A stretch of DNA of 7,449 nucleotides from Pseudomonadales bacterium (GCA_013043915.1 JABEVH010000196.1:1-7449); one strand, 5' to 3'; shown: positions 1 through 6,679, numbered from the stretch's first letter. Notes: a model not told the origin generated them from the letters alone. Made by a program: numbers and translations.

Positions 1-1
1 T

Positions 2-334
2 CTAGGGCTACATTACGGTGAGTGGGCACTGCTACGTGAGGTAAGGCTATGTGTGCATGGCATCGCTTGGATCGAAGCACGTAGTGTCATTCCGCGCCGC
101 GCCTTGGCTACTTGGGCGCGTCCTTTGTACCGACTTGGCAGTCAACCCTTGGGAGCTTTGCTATTTCGTATGCCGCATATCAAGCGTCATGGCTTGTTAG
201 TTCGTCAGGATCCTCGGGGCCACTGGAGCAGGTTTTCCTTGTTTGGACCGCCTGACGGCCCTCCTATTCGTGTTCAGGAAACCTATCTACCCGCACTGGA
301 ACACTTCCTTTCTGCAAGGCGTACGTCAGCATGA
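2..334 (+). CDS. ubiC: Chorismate lyase (chorismate pyruvate-lyase), 5'-truncated by window edge
   Basis: Chorismate lyase removes pyruvate from chorismate to give 4-hydroxybenzoate, the first committed step of ubiquinone synthesis, in the cytoplasm. The open frame enters from the left edge and 110 residues are visible; E. coli UbiC is about 165, so roughly the first third is missing. Visible family hallmarks are LREV (visible residues 11-14, containing the Arg that corresponds to the active-site Arg of E. coli UbiC), EARSVIP shortly after, LGSQPLG in the middle, and QETYLPA near the end, whose Glu (visible residue 93) corresponds to the catalytic Glu. An in-frame GTG at 53 is not a credible start because conserved sequence continues upstream of it. 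The stop overlaps the ubiA start as ATGA, so the two genes are almost certainly translationally coupled in one operon. Confidence 0.93.
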   Translation, partial: LGLHYGEWALLREVRLCVHGIAWIEARSVIPRRALATWARPLYRLGSQPLGALLFRMPHIKRHGLLVRQDPRGHWSRFSLFGPPDGPPIRVQETYLPALEHFLSARRTSA

Positions 335-1215
335 AATCATCAGCTCTATGGCCCCCCCTGAATCCCTATATCCGTTTGATGCGCTTAGACCGTCCCATAG
401 GGGCCTGGCTATTGTACTGGCCCACCCTGATTGCCCTCTTTGCTGCTGGACATGGCACACCCTCCCTGCGCGTACTGTTTGGGTTTAGCATAGGCACGGT
501 GTTGATGCGTTCTGCAGGTTGCGTGATCAATGACATGGCTGACCGGGATTTTGACCGTCATGTCCAACGTACGGCTCAACGCCCCTTAGCCAGTGGCGAG
601 CTGTCCCGACGGCAGGCTCTGCCTGTACTCGCGACCCTGCTGGCACTCAGTGCTGGTCTTTTGCTGTTATTTGACCTACGTACTGCGCTATGGGCATTAC
701 CTGCCTTGGCACTGGCGATGAGCTACCCGTTTATGAAGCGTTTTACCTATTTCCCGCAAGTCATCCTGGGTGCTGCATTTTCCTGGTCAATACCGATGGC
801 CTGGGTTGCACAAGGACAAATGCCAGAAGCATCAACCTGGCTACTTTATGCTGCTGCTCTTTCCTGGGTGGTAGCCTACGATACACAATATGCCATGGTA
901 GATCGTGAAGATGACCTGCGTATAGGTGTTCGTTCTACCGCCATACTGTTTGCAGACATGGATTTAAGCATGATTGCGATCTTGCAAGCCCTATTTCTCC
1001 TCGGGCTCGGGCTACTGGCAAAACATCTGCATTGGGGCATCCCTTTTGTGATCACGCTGCTCTTCGCTGCCATTGCCTTCGTTAGACAGGCATGGATATG
1101 TCGGTATCGACAGCGCGATGCGTGTTTTAAGGCTTTTCTAGAAAATCATTATGTCGGGGCCTTGTTATTTGCTGGCGTTTTTCTAACCTATCTTATACCG
1201 GGATCAGGGCTGTAA
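331..1215 (+). CDS. ubiA: 4-hydroxybenzoate polyprenyltransferase (UbiA)
   Basis: This integral membrane enzyme attaches the polyprenyl tail to 4-hydroxybenzoate, the product of the preceding gene, in ubiquinone synthesis. The protein has 294 residues, the usual length. The first Asp-rich, Mg-diphosphate-binding motif NDMADRDFD lies at residues 67-75 and the second, DTQYAMVDREDD, at 184-195. The N-terminal RLMRLDRPIG segment and the RTAQRPLASG stretch after the first motif are also family hallmarks. Several hydrophobic segments occupy most of the rest, as expected for a multi-helix fold. The ATG at 331 overlaps the ubiC stop by four bases, which supports this start. The stop codon TAA lies inside the PhoB box that drives phoB, so the end of ubiA and the phoB promoter share bases. 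Confidence 0.97.
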   Translation: MKSSALWPPLNPYIRLMRLDRPIGAWLLYWPTLIALFAAGHGTPSLRVLFGFSIGTVLMRSAGCVINDMADRDFDRHVQRTAQRPLASGELSRRQALPVLATLLALSAGLLLLFDLRTALWALPALALAMSYPFMKRFTYFPQVILGAAFSWSIPMAWVAQGQMPEASTWLLYAAALSWVVAYDTQYAMVDREDDLRIGVRSTAILFADMDLSMIAILQALFLLGLGLLAKHLHWGIPFVITLLFAAIAFVRQAWICRYRQRDACFKAFLENHYVGALLFAGVFLTYLIPGSGL

Positions 1216-1243
1216 TTTTTCTGTCACATTATAAGGTTGTAAT
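1210..1243 (+). promoter_or_regulatory. PhoB-dependent promoter of phoBR: Pho box plus -10 element
   Basis: Two heptamers in direct repeat, CTGTAAT (1210-1216) and CTGTCAC (1221-1227), are separated by TTTT. This gives the 11-bp repeat period and AT-rich spacer of the classical Pho box (consensus CTGTCAT-n4-CTGTCAT). The first half matches six of seven bases; the second matches six of seven, with the common final C. Exactly ten bases downstream is TGTAAT (1238-1243), five of six to a sigma-70 -10 hexamer, and no good -35 is present. That is the expected architecture of a PhoB-activated promoter, where the box replaces the -35. The box contains the ubiA stop codon. The likely role is autoactivation of phoBR under phosphate limitation. 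This is inferred from pattern, not measured. Confidence 0.85.
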
Positions 1244-1267
1244 AAGGGCATGTGAATATAACGATGT

Positions 1268-1987
1268 ATGGTTATGAAATCTGAACGTATTCTTATTGTC
1301 GATGATGAAGCGGCTATCCGTGAAATGATAGCTATTGCTCTGGATCTGGCTGGTTTTGATTGCATGGAGGCTGAAGATGGCCTCGTGGCACATCAAATCA
1401 TTGTTGATGAGCGGCCTAGCTTGGTACTGCTCGACTGGATGCTGCCCGGACTTTCAGGCGTTGACCTAGCACGCCGCCTCAAACGCGAAGAAGCCACGCA
1501 GGAAATCCCTATCATCATACTGACCGCCAAGTGCGAGGAAGACAATAAAATTCAGGGGCTTGAGGCCGGAGCTGATGATTATGTCACCAAGCCATTTTCA
1601 ACGCGAGAATTACTCTCCCGCATCAAGGCTGTGCTGCGTCGTAGCAGTCACCGCAGCGCAGAGAAAGTGATTGATGTCGGTGGCTTGCGTCTGGACCCGG
1701 TTGGGCATCGCATTACTGCGCTTGAACACCCTGTCGATATGGGGCCCACCGAATACCGGTTGCTTGAGTTTTTTATGAGCCATCAGGAGCGTGCCTACAC
1801 CCGTAGCCAGATGCTAGATCAGGTCTGGGGCGGGAATGTCTATGTTGAGGATCGCACTATTGATGTGCATATAAGACGTCTGCGCAAAGCGCTAGAACCG
1901 CACGGATTTGACCGTTATATCCAGACGGTACGGGGAACAGGGTACCGCTTTTCTGCCAAACAGGAAGGCAAGGCCGAGGCTGTGTGA
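1268..1987 (+). CDS. phoB: Phosphate regulon response regulator PhoB
   Basis: PhoB is the OmpR-type transcription factor that, once phosphorylated by PhoR, binds Pho boxes and activates phosphate-scavenging genes. The protein has 239 residues (E. coli about 229). The receiver domain spans about residues 6-120, with the acidic pocket DD (12-13), phosphoacceptor D56 in LLDWMLPG, switch T86, and K108 in VTKPF. The winged-helix domain spans about residues 135-232, with MGPTEYRLLEFF and the recognition-helix region VYVEDRTIDVHIRRLR, nearly identical to E. coli PhoB. The C-terminal RGTGYRFS is typical. ATG 1268 and ATG 1274 are both possible starts; the second gives a length closer to the family N-terminus. 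Neither has a clear Shine-Dalgarno sequence. The gene is preceded by a strong Pho box and overlaps phoR by GTGA. Confidence 0.97.
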   Translation: MVMKSERILIVDDEAAIREMIAIALDLAGFDCMEAEDGLVAHQIIVDERPSLVLLDWMLPGLSGVDLARRLKREEATQEIPIIILTAKCEEDNKIQGLEAGADDYVTKPFSTRELLSRIKAVLRRSSHRSAEKVIDVGGLRLDPVGHRITALEHPVDMGPTEYRLLEFFMSHQERAYTRSQMLDQVWGGNVYVEDRTIDVHIRRLRKALEPHGFDRYIQTVRGTGYRFSAKQEGKAEAV

Positions 1988-3336
1988 ACCCTGGACTGAC
2001 TACCGAACTGGTTCGGGTTGGGATAATCCTGCTGCTGGCCGGGTTGGTCGGGCATGCCCTGCATGTCGGGTTTCTGCTGATGTTCCTCGTCATGGCGATC
2101 AGCTATGCACGTCACCTTCTAGCCTTATACCGTATGCGGCAATGGGTCAATCAAGAGCCCCTGCAAGATGACTTCCCTGAAGTGGGCGGTTCCTTGTGGG
2201 CGGATGTTTTTTATCGCATATTCCAGATGAAACGTCAGGAACAGCGTGTGCGTCAACGTCTAGAAAATGTCCTTGAACGCGCCAGAACCTCCATAGATGC
2301 CTTGGAAGAAGCCGTTATCCTGATCGACGGCAGAGGAAATCTTGAGTGGTGGAATCCTTCAGCAACCAACTTATTGGGCCTTAAAGAGTTGGATCGCAAC
2401 CACCCGGTTACCAATTTTTTGCGCGATCCTCGTTTTGTGGAATATTTTAGGGCCGGCGACTACCGTGAACCTCTGAGTCTACCCTCCGTGATGGATCCGC
2501 AACGCCATTTGCAATATGAGATTACCCGATTTGGTGAGAACGATCGCTTGATTATTTGCTGGGATGTTACGGTATTGCGCAACCTTGAAAAAATGCGCAA
2601 GGAATTTGTTGCCAATGTATCGCATGAACTACGTACCCCTCTCACTGTATTCCGTGGCTACCTCGAAACCATGGCTGAGGGCAGCCATGATATGCCGCCG
2701 CGCTGGGTCAAGGCCGTGGGACAAATGCAAGCCCAGGCTCAACGCATGGCCCATATCGTCAACGACCTGCTGACACTATCCCGCCTGGAGTCTTCGCCGG
2801 AGAAGGGTAGGGAAGTGGTTATTGATGTTCCTGCGATGCTTCAGGAAATTCGTATGGATGCGCTGGTCTATGGTGCTGATAAATCCCAAACCATACATCT
2901 TAAAATTGACCCGCAACTCAAACTTTTTGCCATCTCGGAAGATATACGCAGTGCCTTCATGAACCTGGTGACCAATGCCGTCAAGTACTCACCGGCGGAT
3001 GGAGAAATCACTTTGCGCTGGTGGCGTGATTTTGGTGGAGCCTATTTCATGGTCGAGGACCAGGGCATAGGTATTGACACCCACCATATGCCACGCCTGA
3101 CTGAACGATTTTATCGCATTGATGTCAGCCGCTCCAAACGTCTTGGCGGTACAGGGTTGGGCTTAGCTATCGTCAAACATGTACTCATTAATCATGATGC
3201 CGAGCTGAGTGTTGAATCTGAGCTCGGCAAAGGCTCCATGTTCATGGTGCATTTCAAAACCGAACGGGTCAGGGTACAAGAATCTCTCGCAGTGCCTGAA
3301 GCAGACGATGATTCTCTTCTGGAAGACCTACCGTAA
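1984..3336 (+). CDS. phoR: Phosphate regulon sensor histidine kinase PhoR
   Basis: PhoR is the membrane-anchored kinase/phosphatase that phosphorylates PhoB when the Pst system signals low phosphate. The protein has 450 residues (E. coli 431). Two closely spaced hydrophobic segments at about 11-27 and 28-48 anchor it with no periplasmic sensor domain, as in E. coli PhoR. A charged linker follows, then a PAS domain at about 100-200 (EEAVILIDG, WWNPSA). The HisKA helix carries phosphoacceptor H214 in VSHELRTPL. The ATPase domain has the N box (N331 in VTNAVKYSP), G1 box DQGIGID (from D359) and G2 box GGTGLGLA (388-395). The start is GTG 1984, overlapping the phoB stop as GTGA. Residues 429-450 form an acidic tail beyond the conserved domain and are encoded antisense to the end of hisC. 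Confidence 0.96.
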   Translation: MNPGLTTELVRVGIILLLAGLVGHALHVGFLLMFLVMAISYARHLLALYRMRQWVNQEPLQDDFPEVGGSLWADVFYRIFQMKRQEQRVRQRLENVLERARTSIDALEEAVILIDGRGNLEWWNPSATNLLGLKELDRNHPVTNFLRDPRFVEYFRAGDYREPLSLPSVMDPQRHLQYEITRFGENDRLIICWDVTVLRNLEKMRKEFVANVSHELRTPLTVFRGYLETMAEGSHDMPPRWVKAVGQMQAQAQRMAHIVNDLLTLSRLESSPEKGREVVIDVPAMLQEIRMDALVYGADKSQTIHLKIDPQLKLFAISEDIRSAFMNLVTNAVKYSPADGEITLRWWRDFGGAYFMVEDQGIGIDTHHMPRLTERFYRIDVSRSKRLGGTGLGLAIVKHVLINHDAELSVESELGKGSMFMVHFKTERVRVQESLAVPEADDDSLLEDLP

Positions 3337-4327
3337 TACGCAGCCAGTTATCTATACGGCCTCCTGCAAAATGACGTACAAATATATGCCGCTCGCGCAA
3401 TGCAGCGCTAAGCTCGCTGGCAGGTCGCCGATGACTGGCCATTACAAAGTTAGCTGCCGAGGGCAATACGGAAAACCCTAATGCATCAAGCCCCTGCGCC
3501 AACTGTTCCCGGCTTGCGATAATGGCTTGGGTTGTCGTGGAAAACCAGGCCTCATCCTGCAAGGCAGCCTCAGCCGCCAACTGGGCGAGACGATCCAGGG
3601 GGTAAGAGTTGAAGGAGTTTTTGATACGGTTCAAGGCCTCTATCAAGGGCTCCTGACCTAAGGCGAAACCGACACGCATGCCCGCTAGCGACCAGGATTT
3701 TGAAAACGTCTGCACGACGAGCAAGTTTGGATAATCCGCAAGGAGTGTTGCTGCTGATTGCCCCCCAAAATCGATATAGGCTTCATCAACCACCACGACT
3801 GAATCGGTATTAAATTGCAGCAAGGTGGTTAATGCCGCCAGATCTAAAAAGCGACCCGTGGGGGCATTGGGGTTAGCGATCAAAATACCGCCATTAGGTT
3901 GCCGATAATCTTCTATATTCAGCGCAAATGCATCATCGAGTGGGATCATCCGATAGGAAACATCGTACAAACGTGCATAGGTCGTATAAAAACTGTACGT
4001 AATGTCGGGAAAGAGCACAGGAAGTTTATGTTGAAACAATCCATGAAAAACATGCGCCAACACTTCATCTGAACCATTGCCCACAAAAACCTGCTGACGA
4101 TTTAAAGAGAAACGCTGGGCTAATGCATCGCGCAATCTTGCCGACTCAGGGTCAGGGTAGAGTCGAAGTTCATCCGTTAAATGTCCTTTCAGCGCTGCCC
4201 TAACCTGGGGTGATGGACCATAGGGATTTTCGTTGGTATTGAGCTTGACCATGCCCACCACTTGCGGCTGTTCACCCGGCTTGTAGGGCTCCAACCCTGC
4301 AACACGCTCACTCCAAAATCGGCTCAT
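3269..4327 (-). CDS. hisC: Histidinol-phosphate aminotransferase (class I/II PLP aminotransferase)
   Basis: HisC converts imidazole-acetol phosphate and glutamate to histidinol phosphate and 2-oxoglutarate in histidine synthesis; relatives can also act on aromatic amino acids. The protein has 352 residues, normal for the family. Visible motifs are KLNTNENPYGPSP near the N-terminus, GNGSDEV, the NPNAPTG loop (152-158), DEAYIDF (D181 and Y184 at the cofactor), the Schiff-base lysine K210 in TFSKSW followed by GMRVGF, and the substrate-carboxylate Arg R330 in NWLRITVG. The ATG start gives the common N-terminus MSRFW, with a GGAG about 11 bases upstream. The gene lies 63 bp after phoU on the same strand and is probably co-transcribed with it. 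Its last 22 codons overlap phoR in antisense. No other his gene is in the window, so it could be a second, specialised copy. That is inference. Confidence 0.93.
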   Translation of the reverse strand: MSRFWSERVAGLEPYKPGEQPQVVGMVKLNTNENPYGPSPQVRAALKGHLTDELRLYPDPESARLRDALAQRFSLNRQQVFVGNGSDEVLAHVFHGLFQHKLPVLFPDITYSFYTTYARLYDVSYRMIPLDDAFALNIEDYRQPNGGILIANPNAPTGRFLDLAALTTLLQFNTDSVVVVDEAYIDFGGQSAATLLADYPNLLVVQTFSKSWSLAGMRVGFALGQEPLIEALNRIKNSFNSYPLDRLAQLAAEAALQDEAWFSTTTQAIIASREQLAQGLDALGFSVLPSAANFVMASHRRPASELSAALRERHIFVRHFAGGRIDNWLRITVGLPEENHRLLQALREILVP

Positions 4328-4390
4328 CAGCTTTAAATCTCCAGCAATGAGCCGCCATGATAGCCTCTGTCACAGCCGTGTTAAACGCTT

Positions 4391-5128
4391 CTAGCGAGAA
4401 TCTGTATCATTTTTACTGGCTATGGTCCTTTCCACCATATCAAAACTGGTATGCCTGACATCTGCACCCTTGACCAGAAATATCAACTGCTCGGATATGT
4501 TGCGAGCATGATCACCGATACGTTCAAGAGAACGCAAAACCCACATGATATTAAGAACTCTGGAAATCGACCTGGGATCTTCCATCATATAGGTTACCAA
4601 GGCGCGCGTAGCTGTCTTGTACTCTTGGTCTATGACGGTATCTGCACGCATTACCGAGAAAGCTAACTCTACGTCAAAACGAGCAAAGGAATCGAGGGCA
4701 TCCCCTATCATCTGCCGCACCTGTTTGCCGATATGGCGCGACTCCACATAGCCTCGTGGCGATTCTCCTTCCTCACTGAGTGCGATAGCGTATCGAGCGA
4801 TCTTGAAAGCCTCATCGCCTATCCGTTCAAGATCAATGATGGCCTTACCTATCGCAATGATCATCCGTAAATCAGAAGCTGCTGGCTGTCGGCGCGCGAG
4901 TATGCGCACGCATTCCTCATCGATACGTGTTTCCATGGCATTGATGGCTTTTTCATCAGCCTGGACCTGCAAAGCAAGATCAGCATCCCCAGCCAGCAAA
5001 GCATCAACCGCATCACCTACCTGCTTCTCAACGCGCCCCCCCATGGCAAGAAAATGATTTCTCACCTCGTCAAGTTCCGAGTTGAACTGCTGCGATATGT
5101 GGTGACCAAAATCTTCTTTATTGGGCAT
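4391..5128 (-). CDS. phoU: Phosphate signalling regulator PhoU
   Basis: PhoU is a cytoplasmic protein that links the Pst transporter to PhoR and represses the Pho regulon when phosphate is plentiful. The protein has 245 residues, the usual length, and is all-helical with two repeated PhoU domains. Each repeat carries the metal-binding E/DxxxD-type motif: DLERIGDEA (E101-D105) in the first and SLERIGDHARNI (E202-D206) in the second. The N-terminal HISQQFNSELDEVR stretch is also family-typical. The ATG at 5128 is preceded by GGAG with a 7-base spacer, a good ribosome binding site. pstB lies 53 bp upstream and hisC 63 bp downstream on the same strand, which suggests a pstB-phoU-hisC unit. Nothing in the sequence appears damaged. 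Confidence 0.97.
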   Translation of the reverse strand: MPNKEDFGHHISQQFNSELDEVRNHFLAMGGRVEKQVGDAVDALLAGDADLALQVQADEKAINAMETRIDEECVRILARRQPAASDLRMIIAIGKAIIDLERIGDEAFKIARYAIALSEEGESPRGYVESRHIGKQVRQMIGDALDSFARFDVELAFSVMRADTVIDQEYKTATRALVTYMMEDPRSISRVLNIMWVLRSLERIGDHARNISEQLIFLVKGADVRHTSFDMVERTIASKNDTDSR

Positions 5129-5181
5129 GCTGATTCTCCGCGACCAAGTCCATTCCCTGACTTAAGTATGTACCCAAAAAA

Positions 5182-6090
5182 TCAACCGTAACGGCCCGTT
5201 ATGTAATCTTCAGTCTGTTTAAAGCGCGGATTTGTGAACAACGTATCAGTATCACCAAATTCGATCATCTTACCCATGTACATAAATGCCGTGTAATCAG
5301 ACACACGAGCCGCTTGCTGCATGTTATGGGTCACAATGGCAATCGTGTAGGTTTCCTTAAGCTCATGTATTAATTCTTCAATCTTCAGGGTAGATATAGG
5401 ATCCAGTGCTGAAGCCGGCTCATCCAGCAATAAAACTTCTGGCTGAATCGCGATGGCGCGAGCAATCACCAAACGCTGTTGCTGCCCCCCGGATAGTCCA
5501 AGGGCTGAGTCATGCAGGCGATCAGCGACTTCTTCCCACAGGGCAGCTCCGCGCAAAGACTCTTCCACCACCTCATCAAGAATACGCTTCTTGTTGATAC
5601 CCTGCAGGCGCAGACCATAGGCTACATTTTCATAAATACTTTTGGGGAAAGGATTGGGCTTTTGAAACACCATGCCGACACGCCGACGCAAGCGCGTAAC
5701 ATCCACATTCTTTTCAAATATACTCTGTCCATCCAGCAGAATATCGCCTTTCGTACGGCAGGAAGATACCAGATCATTCATGCGGTTAAAACAGCGCAAC
5801 AAGGTTGACTTCCCACAGCCTGATGGACCAATAAAGGCCGTTACCTTGCGATGTGGTATGACCAGATTCACATCATAGAGTGCTTGCTTGTCTGCATAAA
5901 AAAGATCAAGGTGCTCAGCTCTTAAGGCAATGTCCTGAGGTTCAATATGAACCTGGCCTGGTTTTTGGATCAACGTCACATTTTCCACAACATCGGGCTG
6001 CTCATGGGCAAGCTTTTCAACATTCTCGGGCATGGTCATGTCCACTTCGAGGCTCATGTAATCTTCTATAGCAGCAGGGGAAACTTGCAT
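5182..6090 (-). CDS. pstB: Phosphate ABC transporter ATP-binding protein PstB
   Basis: PstB is the ATPase that powers high-affinity phosphate uptake through PstA/PstC and takes part in signalling to PhoR through PhoU. Numbering here is from an upstream TTG at 6105 (307 residues). Walker A GPSGCGKST is at 93-101, the Q-loop Q148 in GMVFQKPNPFP, signature LSGGQQQ at 204-210, Walker B VLLLDEP at 224-230, and the switch His H260. FNRMND and the C-terminal DYITGRYG are PstB-specific. I chose the ATG at 6090 (302 residues): the TTG at 6105 has no ribosome binding site, while GGGTGA precedes the ATG. An internal ATG at 6057, preceded by GAAG, is also possible. Even from there, about 35-40 residues precede the core, so the protein is longer than E. 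coli PstB (257). No pstS, pstC or pstA adjoins it. Confidence 0.95.
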   Translation of the reverse strand: MQVSPAAIEDYMSLEVDMTMPENVEKLAHEQPDVVENVTLIQKPGQVHIEPQDIALRAEHLDLFYADKQALYDVNLVIPHRKVTAFIGPSGCGKSTLLRCFNRMNDLVSSCRTKGDILLDGQSIFEKNVDVTRLRRRVGMVFQKPNPFPKSIYENVAYGLRLQGINKKRILDEVVEESLRGAALWEEVADRLHDSALGLSGGQQQRLVIARAIAIQPEVLLLDEPASALDPISTLKIEELIHELKETYTIAIVTHNMQQAARVSDYTAFMYMGKMIEFGDTDTLFTNPRFKQTEDYITGRYG

Positions 6091-6132
6091 GTCATCACCC
6101 GGCAAGGATTGGCTACAGCATCCATCCCGGAT

Positions 6133-6152
6133 CCTGTCAGGCCGGTGACAGG
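6133..6152. repeat. Inverted repeat in the pstB 5' leader
   Basis: CCTGTCA (6133-6139) and TGACAGG (6146-6152) are perfect 7-bp inverted arms around GGCCGG. A second short stem, GCCTC/GAGGC (6152-6156 and 6162-6166), abuts it. If transcription starts from the candidate PhoB promoter just upstream, both hairpins fall at or near the 5' end of the pstB leader. There is no T-run after the stem, so it does not look like an intrinsic terminator. It could be an operator or an RNA stem. The function is unknown. Confidence 0.5.
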
Positions 6153-6162
6153 CCTCATCAGG

Positions 6163-6196
6163 AGGCTACGTGCAAATTGTGACTATTTTATTACAT
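6163..6196 (-). promoter_or_regulatory. Candidate PhoB box and -10 for pstB-phoU-hisC
   Basis: Read on the minus strand, ATGTAAT (6196-6190), AAAA and TAGTCAC (6185-6179) form two heptamers at the 11-bp period of a Pho box. Each matches the CTGTCAT/C consensus at five of seven bases. Exactly ten bases further is TAGCCT (6168-6163), which keeps the TA...T core of a -10 hexamer. The spacing is the same as in the stronger box upstream of phoB. It faces pstB and leaves a leader of roughly 65-70 bases before ATG 6090. The half-sites are degenerate, so this call rests mainly on spacing and context. Confidence 0.55.
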
Positions 6197-6268
6197 TCGG
6201 AGCCTTCCTGCGCATCCTGTGAGAAAATATGCGCGCGTATTGATTATTTTTTCCTGATGGAGCGCTGA

Positions 6269-6679
6269 ATGTCTGAACTTGACCATGATATTCCTGAAGG
6301 TGAATTAGCCCTGCAAACCATCGCCATGCCTGGCGATGCCAATGGTAACGGTGATATCTTTGGCGGCTGGGTCGTATCACAGATGGATCTTGCCGCCGGT
6401 GTGACTGCTCGCAAGCGCGCCCGTGGACGCGTTGCCACCGTAGCTATTGATGCCATGACGTTCCTTAAACCCATGAAGGTCGGTGATATCATTGGCTGCT
6501 ATACCACGATTGAGCGTGTAGGCCGAAGTTCGATGCGAATTGCCGTTGAGGTATGGAAAACAGATGATTTTTCTAGCCGCCAAATGAAGCTAACGACAGG
6601 TATTTTCACATTTGTGGCTATTGATGAGCTGGGCATGAGTCGCTTGGTGCCTGATGCTGTAGTCGTTGTGCGCTCATAA
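6269..6679 (+). CDS. YciA-type hotdog acyl-CoA thioesterase, first tandem copy
   Basis: Members of this family hydrolyse acyl-CoA esters to free acid and CoA in the cytoplasm; E. coli YciA is broad in substrate range. The protein has 136 residues, a single hotdog domain of the usual length. Visible hallmarks are LALQTIAMPGDANGNGDIFGGW (residues 13-34), SQMD with D40 at the position of the family's catalytic Asp, GRVATVAIDAMTF (53-65), KVGDIIGCY and IAVEVW, ending with FTFVAIDE. The start ATG is preceded by GGAG (6259-6262) with a six-base spacer. The next gene, 22 bp downstream, encodes a paralogue about 59% identical by hand alignment. After residue 125 the C-terminus diverges from the usual RALP ending. 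The substrate cannot be told from sequence. Confidence 0.92.
   Translation: MSELDHDIPEGELALQTIAMPGDANGNGDIFGGWVVSQMDLAAGVTARKRARGRVATVAIDAMTFLKPMKVGDIIGCYTTIERVGRSSMRIAVEVWKTDDFSSRQMKLTTGIFTFVAIDELGMSRLVPDAVVVVRS

Larger units (their letters stand above)
6106..6268. other. Divergent intergenic region between pstB and the thioesterase pair
   Basis: This stretch separates pstB (minus strand) from the first thioesterase gene (plus strand). It holds the candidate pstB PhoB box, the inverted repeats of the pstB leader, and an AT-rich run at 6241-6252 just before the thioesterase ribosome binding site GGAG (6259-6262). I found no convincing sigma-70 -35/-10 pair facing the thioesterase gene, although a promoter for it must lie here or further upstream. 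Confidence 0.6.

Noticed and set aside
53..334. A separate short protein starting at GTG 53
   Set aside because: The frame is open to the left edge and the conserved UbiC motif LREV lies upstream of this GTG, so it is the interior of ubiC.
1857..2115. Overlapping open frames on both strands across the phoB-phoR junction
   Set aside because: They lie in other frames of two clearly conserved genes and have no recognisable protein features.
3334..3400. An intrinsic terminator for phoR
   Set aside because: No GC-rich hairpin followed by a T-run is visible just after the stop; the bases are hisC coding sequence.
4367..4384. CTGTCAC at 4367 with GTGTTAA eleven bases on, a possible Pho box between phoU and hisC
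   Set aside because: The second half-site is poor, no -10 follows, and it reads on the plus strand, away from hisC.
6134..6151. CTGTCAC-CGGC-CTGACAG on the minus strand as a Pho box for pstB
   Set aside because: The spacer is GC-rich, the second half is weak and no -10 lies at the right distance. The sequence is better explained as the arms of an inverted repeat, and a better box lies at 6179-6196.
5406..6222. Several plus-strand open frames opposite pstB
   Set aside because: They are antisense to a highly conserved ATPase, lack ribosome binding sites and show no domain motifs.
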